A DNA stretch of 64,000 bases from Corydoras sp. C115 (taxonomy: Eukaryota; Chordata; Actinopteri; Siluriformes; Callichthyidae), in NCBI GenBank assembly GCA_019802505.1, contig JAFMOC010000024.1, positions 1,681,501 through 1,745,500 on the forward strand, given 5' to 3'. How positions within the stretch are numbered: position 1 is the stretch's first letter; each line of letters starts with the position of its first letter. The translations under genes were made by a program, and so were the position numbers. Below are positions 21,663-32,870 of this stretch, in pieces. The notes beneath the pieces were generated by a model. That model saw nothing but the letters and a program-made list of their open reading frames with translations. It made no database searches and was not told the origin of the DNA.

Positions 21663-21919
21663 ACTGATAGACATGAAATATAGACATGAAATGAATAAGA
21701 TGAAGCTGAAGGCAAAGAACCTGTTATGAAGTTATACGGGCATGTCAAGAACAAAACACATGAGACAGAACCACAAAAGACAAATAAAAGTTTTCATTGT
21801 GTATCAAACTAATACCACAAGGAAATTTTGAATTATTTCAAAATGTGCTTTTACTACTGCACAAGCACAACCACATTTACCAGAAAGCATGCACACTCTT
21901 AATAAAAATAAAACCAACT
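21663..21919. other. Short AT-rich spacer
   Basis: No feature seen. Confidence 0.4.
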
Positions 21920-22136
21920 TAATTCTCTGCTGGGGGTTCCTCATGCCCTCCCAGGGAAGAACGTTTCAGGCATTGGGCAGATACACCCAGGATAGGGCGC
22001 CAATCTATCGCTGGGCACACTCACTCTCATACACACAAACTCTATGGGGCAATTTAGAGCATTCAATTTACCTTGAATACATGTTTTAGGAAAGTGGGAG
22101 AAAACTGGAGAATCCTGAAGAAACCCACGTGGACAA
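21920..22136 (-). repeat. V-SINE, head missing
   Basis: Minus-strand copy with the CCCAGGGAAGAACGTTTCAGG and GGGCGCCAATCTATCGCTGG segments and most of the core. It stops before the tRNA-like head, at ACCCACGTGGACAAT. Confidence 0.75.
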
Positions 22137-22607
22137 TTTCCTCAGCTCAAAAACTGATTAGTTACGGGAGTTGAGTTACGGGAGTGCAAATATTACCGCA
22201 ATGCAAAGTGAATGGGAATTTTAGCTTGGAAAAATATATCGATATCAATATGAAAATTTGGGCAACATTTTGACCAATTTCTTTGCTGTATACTAGCAGT
22301 GGTCTCACCAATGAGACAGACATGTTTCGATAGCTCGAAAATTGCGGTAGAAGAAAGTAAAATAAAAACAGTGGAATAATACAAAATTGATAACAATAGT
22401 GTGAATCAAACTAATTGCCTTACATGACAATCACACTATTAATTAACAACAACTGCATCTAATAAGTATTTAAGTATTAATTATACAAGATTAATTTTTT
22501 CCCCTAAAATTCAGTCTCTCACATCATTCTGGATCATTTGGCCCACTCTTTTTTACAGTGTTGATTTAGTTAATTAAAGTTTGTGGGCATTTGTTTGTTC
22601 AATTTTT

Positions 22608-22642
<35 letters not shown>

Positions 22643-23566
22643 CAACATAATATGTAAACTGACTTTTTTTTGAGGTTTGGCACCAAGTAACAAATACCAT
22701 CTGTTGTGCACTAGCTAATCTCCTGCATTGTCAAAGAAAGCATCTCTTGTTTTACTTATGTGTGTTTTCAATGCATTTTTTGTTTATATTTAATTAAAAA
22801 CATAATTGTAATTGTGATTACAGATGCAGTTGCAGGCGCACTAGATGCCAATCGAGGAAGGTCCAGCAACAATTTCATCATGAGCTCAGCATTGGGAGAT
22901 TGTTTCATCATGCATGTCAGTATGTCAGCAGTGTGGTTCCTACTGCAAGATGCTCTGCATTGATTCTCCAAACCAAGATCGCCCGTAAACACATGCAGCG
23001 GCAGCGACACGATGACATGCATGATGGAACAATGTCACAGCACTGAAATAATAAAATCAGCTTAAATATACTCACCTTCTGCACCTGAACCCATATTAAA
23101 CCCTATTTATTCTATTTCGACCCGCTTCTTTAGAGTCTTTTGTGAAAATATTTTTATTTTATTTGGCTTCTATGGTGTATATGAATAGCCAGCTGTAGCA
23201 AGCTACTTTTATGCTTGTTGTAAGCCAGTGATAATCAGTCGGAACCTTGACCATCCCCCTGGGAATACTTTTCCCTTCATGATTAGCACTTGGACCTGGA
23301 ATGTCTACAGAGATGAAACTGGCAGTTATGCTTTTCTTCAGACAAAGAATTAATGCACTGTAGCTTCAGCTTATTTATTTTTATGTTGTTTTGATGTTGA
23401 CTTGAAGTGAAAATGTGAATGTGACGATCAATTCTGTTATGGCTCTGTAAAATGAAATCTGCAGAGCATGAGACAGTGTAAATCTTAACCTGTCGCAGGC
23501 AATGCACAAACTGGTAGACCCTGGTAATTGTAGTGATGCTATTGTCTTCGCTGTACTGTACGTCAG
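22137..23566. other. Low-repeat block with poly-A
   Basis: An A run of about 30 bases lies at 22610-22640. The remainder is mixed sequence. The region 22800-23040 is less AT-rich but shows no convincing exon. Confidence 0.4.
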
Positions 23567-23740
23567 TGGTTCTTAAACTTTTTAGACCAAGAACCACCAT
23601 TGCTTTTCATTAGGGAATGACATATGCCAAACATTAATTAGTTGTGAGTGTATATTAGCAATAAGGTGTTTAGAGAGTAACCATTTACTCTCTGATGGTC
23701 AGGACCCCGAGAGTACCACCGCAGAGCAGGTATTATTAGG
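23567..23740 (+). mobile_element. Possible hAT-type element remnant
   Basis: CAGTGGTTCTTAAACTTTTTAG with AGAACCACC just after is the kind of terminus seen in hAT elements (CAGTGGTTCT). The opposite end is not clear, though GTACCACCGCAGAG near 23714 may belong to it. Confidence 0.3.
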
Positions 23741-23964
23741 TTGGTGCATTATTCCTACCCCAGCAGTGTCACTGAGGTGTGCATTGCTGCACTAAAACCC
23801 CCTCAATGCTTCAGAGTCACTGCAGAACTGACAATAAACAATACACCACCCAAATTATACCAAATATGTGAAGGTCCTGGCCAACAGACAGCCAACAGGG
23901 GACAAACAAAAAAAAAGCAAATAGCTGTTCTACTGTCTGTAATTGTAAAGTCTATCTATATGGT

Positions 23965-24202
23965 ATTTGGGCATGTTGTAGCTTAGTGGTTAGGGTTCTG
24001 GGTTATCAATCTGAAGGTTGGTGGTTTAAATCCACTGTAGTTACCCATGTGAGTTTTTTGAGCAAGTCCGTTAACTGTCATTGCTCCATGAGTGCTGTAT
24101 CAACCTATGCATTCTGAACCCAACCAAGTTGTGGTACTTGTAAATCACTTTGGTGATTTAGTCTGCTAAATGACCAAATGTAAATGTATGTAATGTAATG
24201 TA
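23965..24202 (+). repeat. SINE-B copy
   Basis: GTTGTAGCTTAGTGGTTAGG head, a mutated B box (GGTTTAAATCCACTG), a GAGCAAGTCCGTTAAC body and a CTGCTAAATGACCAAATG tail followed by TAATG repeats. Confidence 0.75.
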
Positions 24203-25034
24203 ATATGGTAAGTGGGCAAAACAGACGATGGAGCATGAAGGGGACATGTATAAACTTTTGAGTGGTAAATTTTCATTATTGAAATGGAAAATTTTAATTT
24301 ATCATTAGAAATCACATTAATAAGCTTTGTAAATGCCTCTATATTCAAAACTACTTTAGTTTTAGAACATACATTTAGACTACTTTGCCAATAAAGGCTA
24401 AATTCTAAAAGGAATGCAGAATAACAAAACATTTGAAGGTGATTACTTTTCAAACAGATGCTAAATAGCTATTTTCCTTTTTTAATCACAAAATCCTGAA
24501 ACCTATGAGCACTGTTCTTGCCAAAATTTGAAGTGCTGTCTGCAAAATATATGGGTTCAAATCTATGCCTTGTGTGACTAAAGTCCAATACAGAACTTAT
24601 TTCCTAAAGGGCATTGTAACACATATACTGTAAGCCTATCATTGAATACAGTATATAGATGCTTTAAGGTTGGATCAATTGTGCTAATACTTATAACAAA
24701 CTATAAATTTATCTATAAACTTAACCTGGGCTATCCAACAATTTCGCTTGAACATGACAGTTCATAAGAATGCATTCTGCTGCTATCAGTGTATGATGAT
24801 TACGTAATACACAATTCAAGTGCTACTATGATGTATATATGGTTTATTTTATTATATCCCCTGTTCATAGTTTTTAATTTTCTTTTAATTTATTTTACTC
24901 CATTTCTCAGAGGTGGCTTTTTATAATTTGAAATATTCTATTTTGATCTTTCATTTTATACTACTCAGCACAATGCTGTCTATTTGCTGCTGCCAACAAT
25001 GTGGATTTCTTTATACGGGAACTGAAAAAGGTCT
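24203..25034. other. AT-rich block, no gene seen
   Basis: Unremarkable AT-rich sequence; no repeat termini or exons recognised. Confidence 0.4.
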
Positions 25035-25828
25035 GGTAACACTTTCTATGAATCCGGTATTCATAATGCATCATAAGTGCATTTATAACGCCTTATAAAG
25101 TATTCATAAGTCTTTATAACATTTGCCATAAGCATTTGTTAATGTCCATAGATATTCTTAATCATAGTCATAGATTATTATAACATTTTGACATAAGGCT
25201 TTATAACACAAAGTGACAAAATGCATTATAATATGAACTTATTTAAACTTTTGATTCTTTGGATGTTTAGACATTCTTGTTCAAAACAAGATGATTTCAC
25301 TTTACTTAAAATCTGTAAAGAGCATTTATAAGCTTTTATGAACAGTTATGAGCACTTATAAAGTAATATTCAGGAAAAGCATTCGCTAAACACAAATGTT
25401 ATAAGACTTTATGTTCCTGGTCTCTATAATAAGTTGAAGACATTATATTTGGTCATTAAACAGATGCTTCCAAAGTGACTTACAACATATCCCAACTTTG
25501 GGTGGGGTCAGAACACAATGAAACAATCCCCAGTAATCCCCACAATGAAACGTCCCCTGAAACAATGAGGGTTAGGGGCCTTGCTCAACGAACCACATTG
25601 GTAACTTCAGTGGACCTGGGATTTGAACACCTAACCTTCTGATTGATAGCTCAACCACTGAGCTAACACACCCTTGAACAGAAAAAATAAAATAATTTAT
25701 TATGCATTATTCCACTTTGTGTTATAAAGCCTTAAAGTATCTTCTTAAAACAGTGATGCAACATTAACAAAAGCTTATAACAAGTATTTAAAAGCATTAT
25801 GAATATTGGATTTCGGTAAAGTCTTAGC
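25035..25828 (+). mobile_element. Foldback MITE split by SINE-B
   Basis: The left terminus is GGTAACACTTTCTATGAATCC. The right part ends TTTCGGTAAAGTCTTAGC, a mutated terminus. A minus-strand SINE-B (25445-25675) interrupts the right arm between AGTTGA and AATTTATTATGC. Confidence 0.75.
25445..25675 (-). repeat. SINE-B inside MITE
   Basis: On plus it reads TTTGGTCATTAAACAGATGC ... GAACACCTAACC ... CACTGAGCTAACACACCC, i.e. tail to head. A local partial repeat (CAATGAAAC.., AATCCCCA) suggests a small internal duplication. Confidence 0.75.
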
Positions 25829-26564
25829 AAGAGTTCATATATTGTCTTATTAACCATGTCCACCATCTGATAAAATTTACATTCAATGTCTATATTTACA
25901 GGTCAGTACCCATTCCAGAATGTATAATATATATTCTTACAGTTTGGTGTACAAAAGAAACAAAAATAAAAAATAACTATTTCTTTTTTTTGGATTTATT
26001 TTTTAAGGCATTACCATTTGATTTCACCACACTCATTTCACATGGAGACAGTAGATATTTTCTTCAAAAAAGCATTTTAAAGAAAGCATTCTTTATTTAT
26101 TGCCAGAGGAGATCACAACACTGCAGTTAGTTCAACTCTTATCTCTGGGAAGCCTTTTGTAAACAGCTTAATATTCATGTGAATTTATCATCTGGGTTTT
26201 GGCCAACATCTAATGGATATGTTGAATGGCTAAATCATTAAATCAACATTATTTCACATCTACTACTTAAATAATAGAGTTGCTTTTTCCTGTTGGAATA
26301 GTAAATTCAAAAGCATGCTTACTTACATGTTGGTGGGCCTAAAGCCTAAAGCCTTCTTTTTTGGCTTAGTAAAAATGCTTGTTTTTTCCCAATTCAGTAA
26401 ATGTTTCAGAAATAAAGAGATCACAAGAGAGAGTTTAGAAAACAACACATATGGATAAATGTATCAGACCAGCACAAGCACTTCTAAAAAGTTACTTTGT
26501 TGATTCAATTCTTCTTTTTTTTTTTTTTAGACAAATCAACTTGTCATTTACATTACAATGGAGT
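25829..26564. other. AT-rich block, no gene seen
   Basis: Contains poly-T near 26514-26529. No recognised element. Confidence 0.4.
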
Positions 26565-26812
26565 GTTACATCCTTCTATGAATGTGGTATTCATAATGCA
26601 TTATAAGTGCATTTATAAAGCTTTATTAAATATTCTTAACACTTTATAAGATTTGTCATAAGACTTTCTTAATGTCTATAGATTTTCATAATCATAGACA
26701 TAGATTGTTATGACAATTTGATATTAGACTTTATGACACAAAGTGACATAATGCATTATAATATGAACTTATTTAAACTTTTAATTCTTTGGATGTTTAG
26801 ACATTCTTTGGC

Positions 26813-27000
26813 AATTTGGAGAACTCAATTGACTTGATCCATGTTTTTGGACTGTGGGAGGAAACCGGAGAACCCGGAGGAAACCCACGCGGACACGGGG
26901 AGAACATGGAAACTCCACCCAGATGGGGATTTAAACCGGGAATCCCTAGTGCTGAGAGGCGAACATGCTAACCACTAAGAGACTGTGCCGCCACATTATA
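26813..27000 (-). repeat. V-SINE 5' half inside MITE
   Basis: Well-preserved minus-strand core (GGAGGAAACCGGAGAACCCG on plus) and head ending GACTGTGCCGCC. The 3' half is absent. Confidence 0.8.
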
Positions 27001-27239
27001 AATTATATATTTCAATTGTTCATCAACTTATTATAGAGACCAGTGACATAAAGCCTTATAATATTTGTGTTTAATGAGTTCTTTTCCTGAAAATTATTTT
27101 ATAAGCGCTCATAACTGTTTTTAAAAGCTTATGAGCGCTATTTACAGGCATAAAGTAAAAAAGTCATCAGAAATTACCTCTTTGAAAGAGACTGCATACA
27201 TAGTAGTACATAATGACTTGTCAAATTGTTATGACATAA

Positions 27240-27276
27240 GGCGAACGTGCTAACCACTAAGCCACCGTGCCGCCCT
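27240..27276 (-). repeat. V-SINE head scrap
   Basis: GCGAACGTGCTAACCACTAA then GCCACCGTGCCGCC on plus, the reverse complement of the tRNA-like head only. Confidence 0.7.
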
Positions 27277-27300
27277 CATTATTATTACCAGATTTAGGTA

Positions 27301-27889
27301 TTTATAAACCTGTTTCTGGATTCTTTACATGAAAACAGTGCACAAATTGTTACGATCTGATGATGTCAGAGTCCAGAGATGAAGATGGTTCAAAAGTAGT
27401 CTTTAGACACTGGATGTTATCAGACACAGACATAATAAAATGAAACAATGTTCCAACACTAAACACTGGGAAAGGCAAGGTTTTTAGTCACATGACAGGA
27501 AACACGACTGAGCCAGCTAGAACAGATTTACCAGTTAATAGGAATTAATTAAACAATACATACTCACAGCTGCACCAGATAACACAAATTAACAAATAAT
27601 ACCACCAGGACCCGATAGGGAGTGCTTTTCACTCACATTAAACATTTAAAATTCTCGCTGACTTTATAACTTTGCGAAATAATTGGCATATTAAAACAAT
27701 TTTGTAGATGTGTTCAGAGTTGCTAATTAATATTCAGTAAGCATATAACCAACTGGCTACTGGGTTTTATTAGTAGCAAAACTGGCTAGTGAAAATAAAA
27801 TATTATTACAACGCCAAACAAAATCCTATTTGTTCTGCTGACGATGTTTATTGGCAGGCCAACAACTAAAGTTGTTGTGGATGGCGTAT
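27301..27889. other. Unassigned block, possible minus-strand LTR remnant
   Basis: TTGTTACGATCTGATGATG and CACCAGGACCCGATAGGG style sequence at 27345-27620 differs in composition from its AT-rich flanks. No second copy, primer site or duplication was found. Confidence 0.25.
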
Positions 27890-28085
27890 CCATCCATTCA
27901 TTCCTTATCTTCCACTTAATCCTCTACTAGGTTCGCGGGGGTGTTCCCCATGCCCATCCAGGGGAGAACATTTCAGGCACTGGGCAGATACACCCAAGAT
28001 CTATCACTCACACTCACTCACACAGACACATACACACAAATAAACTTTGTATTGGGCAATGAGAGTGCTAACCACTAAGCCACTG
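27890..28085 (-). repeat. V-SINE with large internal deletion
   Basis: The tail end (ATCTTCCACTTAATCCTC) and middle are present, followed after GGGCAATGAGAG by the head piece GTGCTAACCACTAAGCCACTG. The core is missing. Confidence 0.75.
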
Positions 28086-28654
28086 TTGAATGGAAATTGT
28101 TCAAATTGTATAAATATGCACTGTGTGTTTATAATTCTGATCATCTAATGACTTAGAGTTTCAGATAATAAGCAAATGTATTATTTCTTGTTCATATTAT
28201 TATTAGATTCTAAATGTCATTTAATATATTGTTAATTCTTAGGCATTCAGCTCCATTAAAAATGCATTTTCAAGTTACACTATTCAAAGAACTGCTAACT
28301 TTCAAAAAAATATATCTCTTGTCTAATGTGACATATGGATCTGTTCACGCTCTACGGATTCTATCACCTTCACTTCAGCATCAATTCACACCACATAGGT
28401 CTTATCCTTCAGTGATGCTTATCCTTATTTCAGGGACAAAAATAAACAAGCATATCATTACAACCACTTTCATCATAAACCCTCAGAAGACAGTAAAAAG
28501 TATAAAGTATAAAACTGTATTAAACTGGGTAGCTGCTATGTATCCCCTCTCTAAATGATGCAAAACATACATCATTTGGATACACTGAATTTTTCCAATA
28601 AATGCAGGTGTAACACATCTGTACTTTTCATGTAGTTACACATTTTACAGAATT
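28086..28654. other. AT-rich block, no gene seen
   Basis: A 114-codon frame (28214-28558 plus) has no domain and no exon signals that I can support. Confidence 0.4.
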
Positions 28655-28778
28655 GTTCATTCAATAATTATTTTCCACTAAATCTTCTATTAGTGTCACA
28701 GGGTGGGATACCCCATGCCCATCCATGGGAGAACATTTCGGGTGCTGGGCAGATCCACTCAGGACAGGGTGCAAGTCT
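28655..28778 (-). repeat. V-SINE 3' fragment
   Basis: ATTATTTTCCACTAAATCTTC and CCATGCCCATCCATGGGAG on plus, ending in GGACAGGGTGCAAGTC. Confidence 0.7.
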
Positions 28779-28795
28779 TGAATTAAAGATTGAAT

Positions 28796-29110
28796 TAAAA
28801 TTGAATTAAACTGTAAACTGCATACGTAGTTGTACATAATGACTTATAAAAGCTTATAAATGCTCTTTACAGATTTTATGTGAAGTTTAATCATCTTGTT
28901 TGATTACTTGTCTAAACAAAGAATCAAAAGTTTAAATAAATTCAGATAATAATGCAATAATAATGCAATATTTGTGTTATAAAGTCTTATGTCAAATTGT
29001 TATAACAATTTAAAACTATGAATATGAACATCTATGTACATTAACGGCTTATCACAAATGTTAAAAAAGCATAGAAAGAATTGTTTATAAAGCTTTACAA
29101 ATGCACTTGC
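28796..29110 (+). mobile_element. MITE fragment, right portion
   Basis: Contains ACTGCATACGTAGTTGTACA, CTCTTTACAGATTTTATG and a right arm to TTTATAAAGCTTTACAAATGC. Neither terminus is intact, and the order is reversed relative to the copy at 38520. Confidence 0.6.
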
Positions 29111-29213
29111 ATCAAATCATTAATTCAACTTTCTTCATGGTGGGACCAATAAAGACATCTTTATTGACATCTTGTCTTATCTTATATCTTATATATTATG
29201 AATATGTGTATAT

Positions 29214-29220
29214 ATTATGT

Positions 29221-29308
<88 letters not shown>

Positions 29309-29340
29309 ATGACTGTGTGTGTGTGTGTGTGTGTGTGTGT
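29214..29340. repeat. (GT)n microsatellite
   Basis: More than 110 bases of GT repeat with interruptions at GTTTGTG and GCATGACTG. The cysteine/valine frame is an artefact. Alternating purine-pyrimidine of this length can adopt Z-DNA. Confidence 0.95.
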
Positions 29341-30032
29341 ATACATGATTATGTAGTGCTAGCAGTGATGGGAAGAGGCACATGAAGGACTGATACTCAG
29401 AGCAGAACAGCATGGTATATTGAAACAGCCACTCTCTAATGATAGAGATATCGAGTCTTGTAATTGTTATTATTGCCAGAGCCAAATTGAAACTCATAAC
29501 CTGCCTGACTCCAGCTATCAGTTGTCATTAAATAAGAAAACCGGCTTCTCTATGCTGCGCACTCACAGCCATGAGCTCTCTGTTCAAACACACAGTAAAT
29601 GAGCAGTAGAGCTGTTCTGAGCTCCAAAGACCAGAATGAACACTTTCTTTTTTGCTTTTGGTCATTTTATTTCATATATCGATTGTTTAGTGTACTTCAC
29701 TATTAATTAGCATGACAGCAAGTCAGAAGGTGAAACTTTTATTAGACCCATTTTATTCAAGTTTGGGAAACACTTGCTCGGTGTGTGCAGGTTTTGATTT
29801 TTAAGATTCTGTGCCATCTCATTATGTTTTATCTAACAGAGTTGGTGTGAAATGGTGCAGAGACACAAAGCTTGTGGGAATTTATAATTTTTTATTTTTT
29901 TTCTGTACAGTTGGTTACTGTCTCGGCTTACTTTAATTTAAAATAAAAATACAAAAATAATAATTATTTATTGTAGTGAAAAAATATATAAAATGCCACA
30001 TATCGTTCTGCATAATAATATTTATGATATGG
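29341..30032. other. Low-repeat block, no gene seen
   Basis: Mixed composition up to about 29870, then AT-rich with poly-T. No recognised element. Confidence 0.4.
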
Positions 30033-30110
30033 TGGCAGAGTGGTTAGCATAGCTGCCTTTCAGCACTGGGGATCTAGGTTCAAATCCAATCAGTGCGGTT
30101 CAATCAGGTA
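30033..30110 (+). repeat. V-SINE head fragment
   Basis: GGTGGCAGAGTGGTTAGCAT and GGGGATCTAGGTTCAAATCC are a mutated A box and B box. The copy ends after CAGTGCGG. Confidence 0.6.
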
Positions 30111-30119
30111 TCAACTGAG

Positions 30120-30312
30120 GCAGTCCTACTGGGCCCTGCTGTTGGGGCACTCGATGGCTCATGGTTAACGAACCAGCTTTTCAACCCGCAGGTCGGTCAC
30201 TAGTTCAATTCCCGTTTCCACCAAGTACTATGGCTGAAGTGCCCTTGTGCAAAGCATCTAACCCCAATTGCGTGTGCGCCGTGTACAGGGCTGCCCATCA
30301 ATGGCAATTAAT
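30120..30312 (+). repeat. tRNA-derived SINE, third family (SINE-C)
   Basis: GGCACTCGATGGCTCATGG head and GGTCACTAGTTCAATTCCCG B box are followed by CACCAAGTACTATGGCTGAAG and GCCGTGTACAGGGCTGCCCA. The last segment is shared with the copy at 40640-40870. Confidence 0.6.
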
Positions 30313-31078
30313 TTTAAGTTTGTCGTGGCTATTTCAAAATCTCCACTCCAAATTCTCTAAGCATATCAAACAACCAGATTTGCTATTTACTAACTTTAAA
30401 CAAATGATTTAATGAATTGTTCCCCAGTTGTGCAGTTTTGCTCTCAAATCAAGAATATACTGAATTTAATTTGTATTGTTGGAATGTCTGTCTTTCCAGC
30501 TTCTCTTTTTTTTCAAGACATCCACACTCCCACGGGGCTTGCATCCATAAATCTTGCTTGTGGAACTACTTATACTGCAAACAACAGGGTACCAGCCACT
30601 TATCCTAGTTTTTACATTGTGTATTAACTTCCACAGCAGGATTTTACAGTTGCAGGTCTAATACCACACCCTGTAACTGCCATTTTTATTAATATATTAA
30701 TGATTTTCTTACAAGGGAGATAATTATACAAGTGTTTCTGTGACATAATGTGCTTAAATGTGCAGTGACACTTCTCATGGAAATCATTCTGCATAATCTA
30801 CTAAAACTAACATAAAGCTGTATTGTTGTATTGACAAGGTTCATGACAAATTTTTTTAATGCCACCTTGATCAATAGAAGTGAGCTCGAAGGCACTTTTG
30901 TAATGGCCTGTGGATCTACCAGCTGACATTCGTAACACAGTGCACACCAACTGTATTTTTACCAAGTGAACATTTCAGCCAATTAAAACTTATGCCAGAA
31001 ATACGACTCGGCTTTCAGCATTAGCTTTGACTGCAATAGAAAATGACTTTTTAATATAACTAATTAAACCTTTTTTTA
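30313..31078. other. AT-rich block, no gene seen
   Basis: No repeat ends or exons recognised; poly-T at 31071-31077 lies directly before the next insertion. Confidence 0.4.
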
Positions 31079-31083
31079 AATGT
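31079..31083 (+). repeat. Target site duplication, left copy (AATGT)
   Basis: AATGT precedes the TGTCACAGG start of the small element's 5' LTR and is repeated at 32402-32406. Confidence 0.9.
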
Positions 31084-31535
31084 TGTCACAGGTGCCTGTA
31101 GCACCTGTCCCTCGTTTCCTCCTTAATTGTTTCAGTTGGGTGATTGGTTTGTTTTGTTCACGTGTTTAGTTCCTTTTGTATTTATTCTGAGTTTTCCTTC
31201 CCTTTGGTGCACATCTTTGTTTTGTGGTTTTCATACCCAATGTTATGTTGTTTGTTTGTTCCCCATTTTTGTTGGTGTCCCGTCACCAATTTTTATTAAA
31301 TTATACCTTTGGATTTTATCCCGGTGTCTCTCTCTCCTTCCGCGTGCAACCACGGTACGGCGCTGCGCACCTTCTCCGCGTAGGTCGTAACTCGTGGGAG
31401 TGCTTCCTCGGACCCACGCACGCATTCTTCCCCGCGTGGTCGGTAACCGGGGAGCGCTCATTAGGCGCGAGCGGCTGAACGCAACACCTCCGCGTTAGCC
31501 GCCCTCCTTCCGGGGAAAAACGGACAACGATAACA
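31084..31535 (+). repeat. 5' LTR of small element
   Basis: From TGTCACAGGTGCC to CGGACAACGATAACA. TATTTATT at 31179-31186 is TATA-like. GCACATCTTT at 31209-31218 is the position that should pair with the primer site but carries one C-G pair to T-A change relative to the 3' LTR. ATTAAA at 31295-31300 is a likely polyadenylation signal. Confidence 0.9.
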
Positions 31536-31536
31536 G

Positions 31537-31546
31537 AAAGACGTGC
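31537..31546 (+). other. Primer-binding site, self-priming type
   Basis: AAAGACGTGC starts one base after the LTR end, at the same offset as in the large element. It is the exact reverse complement of GCACGTCTTT at 32075-32084 in the 3' LTR, and mismatches the 5' LTR copy at one CpG-derived position. Confidence 0.75.
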
Positions 31547-31935
31547 CAAACTATCTGGAGAGTTTTGGACACCAGGGGTCACCCACCGCTGAGCCGGAGG
31601 ACCAGAGGCTGCGCCGCTGACGAGGCAGAGCACCGGGGACCGCCGATGGTCGAGTCTGGGCGCCAGGGACCGCTCCATCGCTTTCTCCGAGCACCAGGGT
31701 CCGCCAGCCGCAGACTCCGGACACCAGAGGAGCCATCCCCGTCTCGCAGCAAGAGGGCGCCGATTCGCGCCCCCGCAGCGAGAGGTCGTGCTTCACGCCG
31801 TCAGCAGGGGGCACACAGCATGCCTCACCACCAAAGGGACTTTTACCTCCCCCCGTTTTTTGTTTTTTGCGTGTACGTTTTATTATTATTATTATTTTTT
31901 TTTTTGTTGGGCCGCTTTCCCTTTTTGCGCGACCC

Positions 31936-31949
31936 TTGGGGTGGGGGTA
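31936..31949 (+). other. Polypurine tract of small element
   Basis: TTGGGGTGGGGGTA directly before the 3' LTR, with one T in the purine run. It resembles the G-run-then-TA layout of the large element. Confidence 0.65.
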
Positions 31950-32401
31950 TGTCACAGGTGCCTGTAGCACCTGTCCCTCGTTTCCTCCTTAATTGTTTCA
32001 GTTGGGTGATTGGTTTGTTTTGTTCACGTGTTTAGTTCCTTTTGTATTTATTGTGAGTTTTCCTTCCCTTTGGTGCACGTCTTTGTTTTGTGGTTTTCAT
32101 ACCCAATGTTATGTTGTTTGTTTGTTCCCTATTTTTGTTGGTGTCCCGTCACCAATTTTTATTAAATTATACCTTTTGGATTTTATCCCGGTGTCTCTCT
32201 CTCCTTCCGCGTGCAGCCACGGTACGGCGCTGAGCACCTTCTCCGCGTAGGTCGTAACTCGTGGGAGTGCTTCCTCGGACCCACGCACGCATTCTTCCCC
32301 GCGTGGTCGGTAACCGGGGAGCTCTCATTAGGCGCGAGCGGCTGAACGCAACACCTCCGCGTTAGCCGCCCTCCTCCAGGGAAGAACGGACAAAGCTAAC
32401 A
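31950..32401 (+). repeat. 3' LTR of small element
   Basis: TGTCACAGGTGCC to CGGACAAAGCTAACA, same length as the 5' copy. TATTTATT at 32045-32052 lies 30 bases before GCACGTCTTT at 32075, which fits a start site at the primer-complementary segment. Confidence 0.9.
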
Positions 32402-32406
32402 AATGT
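32402..32406 (+). repeat. Target site duplication, right copy (AATGT)
   Basis: Exact repeat of 31079-31083. Confidence 0.9.
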
Positions 32407-32517
32407 AAATAAGAGGATGTATTTTGTGTACCAATAATCAGGACCAGAGATGGGAGTTCACAGGATTAAGAACAGGCTTTATTTACAGATTATTTTAAAT
32501 TCATTAAAACACACATG

Positions 32518-32860
32518 AGGTGGCTTAGTGGTTAGCACGTTCGCCTCTCAGCGCTAGGGATTCCCGGTTCGAATCCCCATCTGGGTGGAGTTTCCATGTT
32601 CTCCCCGTGTCCACGTGGGTTTCCTCTGGGTTCTCCGGTTTCCTCCCACAGTCCAAAAACATGGATCAAGTCAATTGAGTTCCTCAAATTGCCCCATATA
32701 GAGTGTGTCTGTGTGAGTGAGTGTGTGCCCAGCGATGGATTGGTGCCCTGTCCTGGGTCTATCTGCCCAGTGCCCGAAACGTTCTCCCCTGGATGGGCAT
32801 GGGGAACCCCACCGCGACCCTAATAGAGGATAAAGCGGGAGATAATGAATGAATGAATAT
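32518..32860 (+). repeat. V-SINE with 10-bp target duplication
   Basis: A nearly full copy starting at AGGTGGCTTAGTGG and ending in (TGAA)n. AACACACATG occurs directly before (32508-32517) and after (32861-32870) it, an exact duplication showing insertion by LINE machinery. Very few differences from the other good copies suggest a recent insertion. Confidence 0.9.
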
Positions 32861-32870
32861 AACACACATG

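Larger units (their letters stand above)
26565..27300 (+). mobile_element. Foldback MITE split by V-SINE pieces
   Basis: The left arm (TATGAATGTGGTATTCATAATGC) has a worn terminus. After GTTTAGACATTC the copy is interrupted by a V-SINE (26813-27000). It resumes with AACTTATTATAGAGACCAG and is cut again by a SINE head at 27240-27276 before a last ACCAGATTTAGGTA scrap of the right end. Confidence 0.7.
31084..32401 (+). mobile_element. Non-autonomous LTR retrotransposon (TRIM-like), self-priming type
   Basis: A 1,318-bp element with two 452-bp LTRs (TG...CA), a perfect AATGT target duplication, an interior of 414 bp and no room for gag-pol. The LTRs differ at about ten positions plus two compensating one-base indels. 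The interior is GC-rich at first and ends in T-rich sequence and a purine tract. Open frames through it have no domain. It must depend on an autonomous relative. Its ends do not match those of the element at 4179-11057, so that copy is not an obvious direct parent, although the primer layout is the same. Confidence 0.9.

Noticed and set aside
29101..29497. Cys/Val and His/Thr frames over (GT)n
   Set aside because: Microsatellite translation only.
31316..32035. Frames of 120-156 codons on both strands of the small LTR element
   Set aside because: They overlap each other, cross LTR borders and contain no gag, pol or other domain. GC-rich sequence explains their length.
31084..32401. Small LTR element as a deletion derivative of the 4179-11057 element
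   Set aside because: LTR lengths, ends, primer sequence and interior are all different; only the layout is shared.
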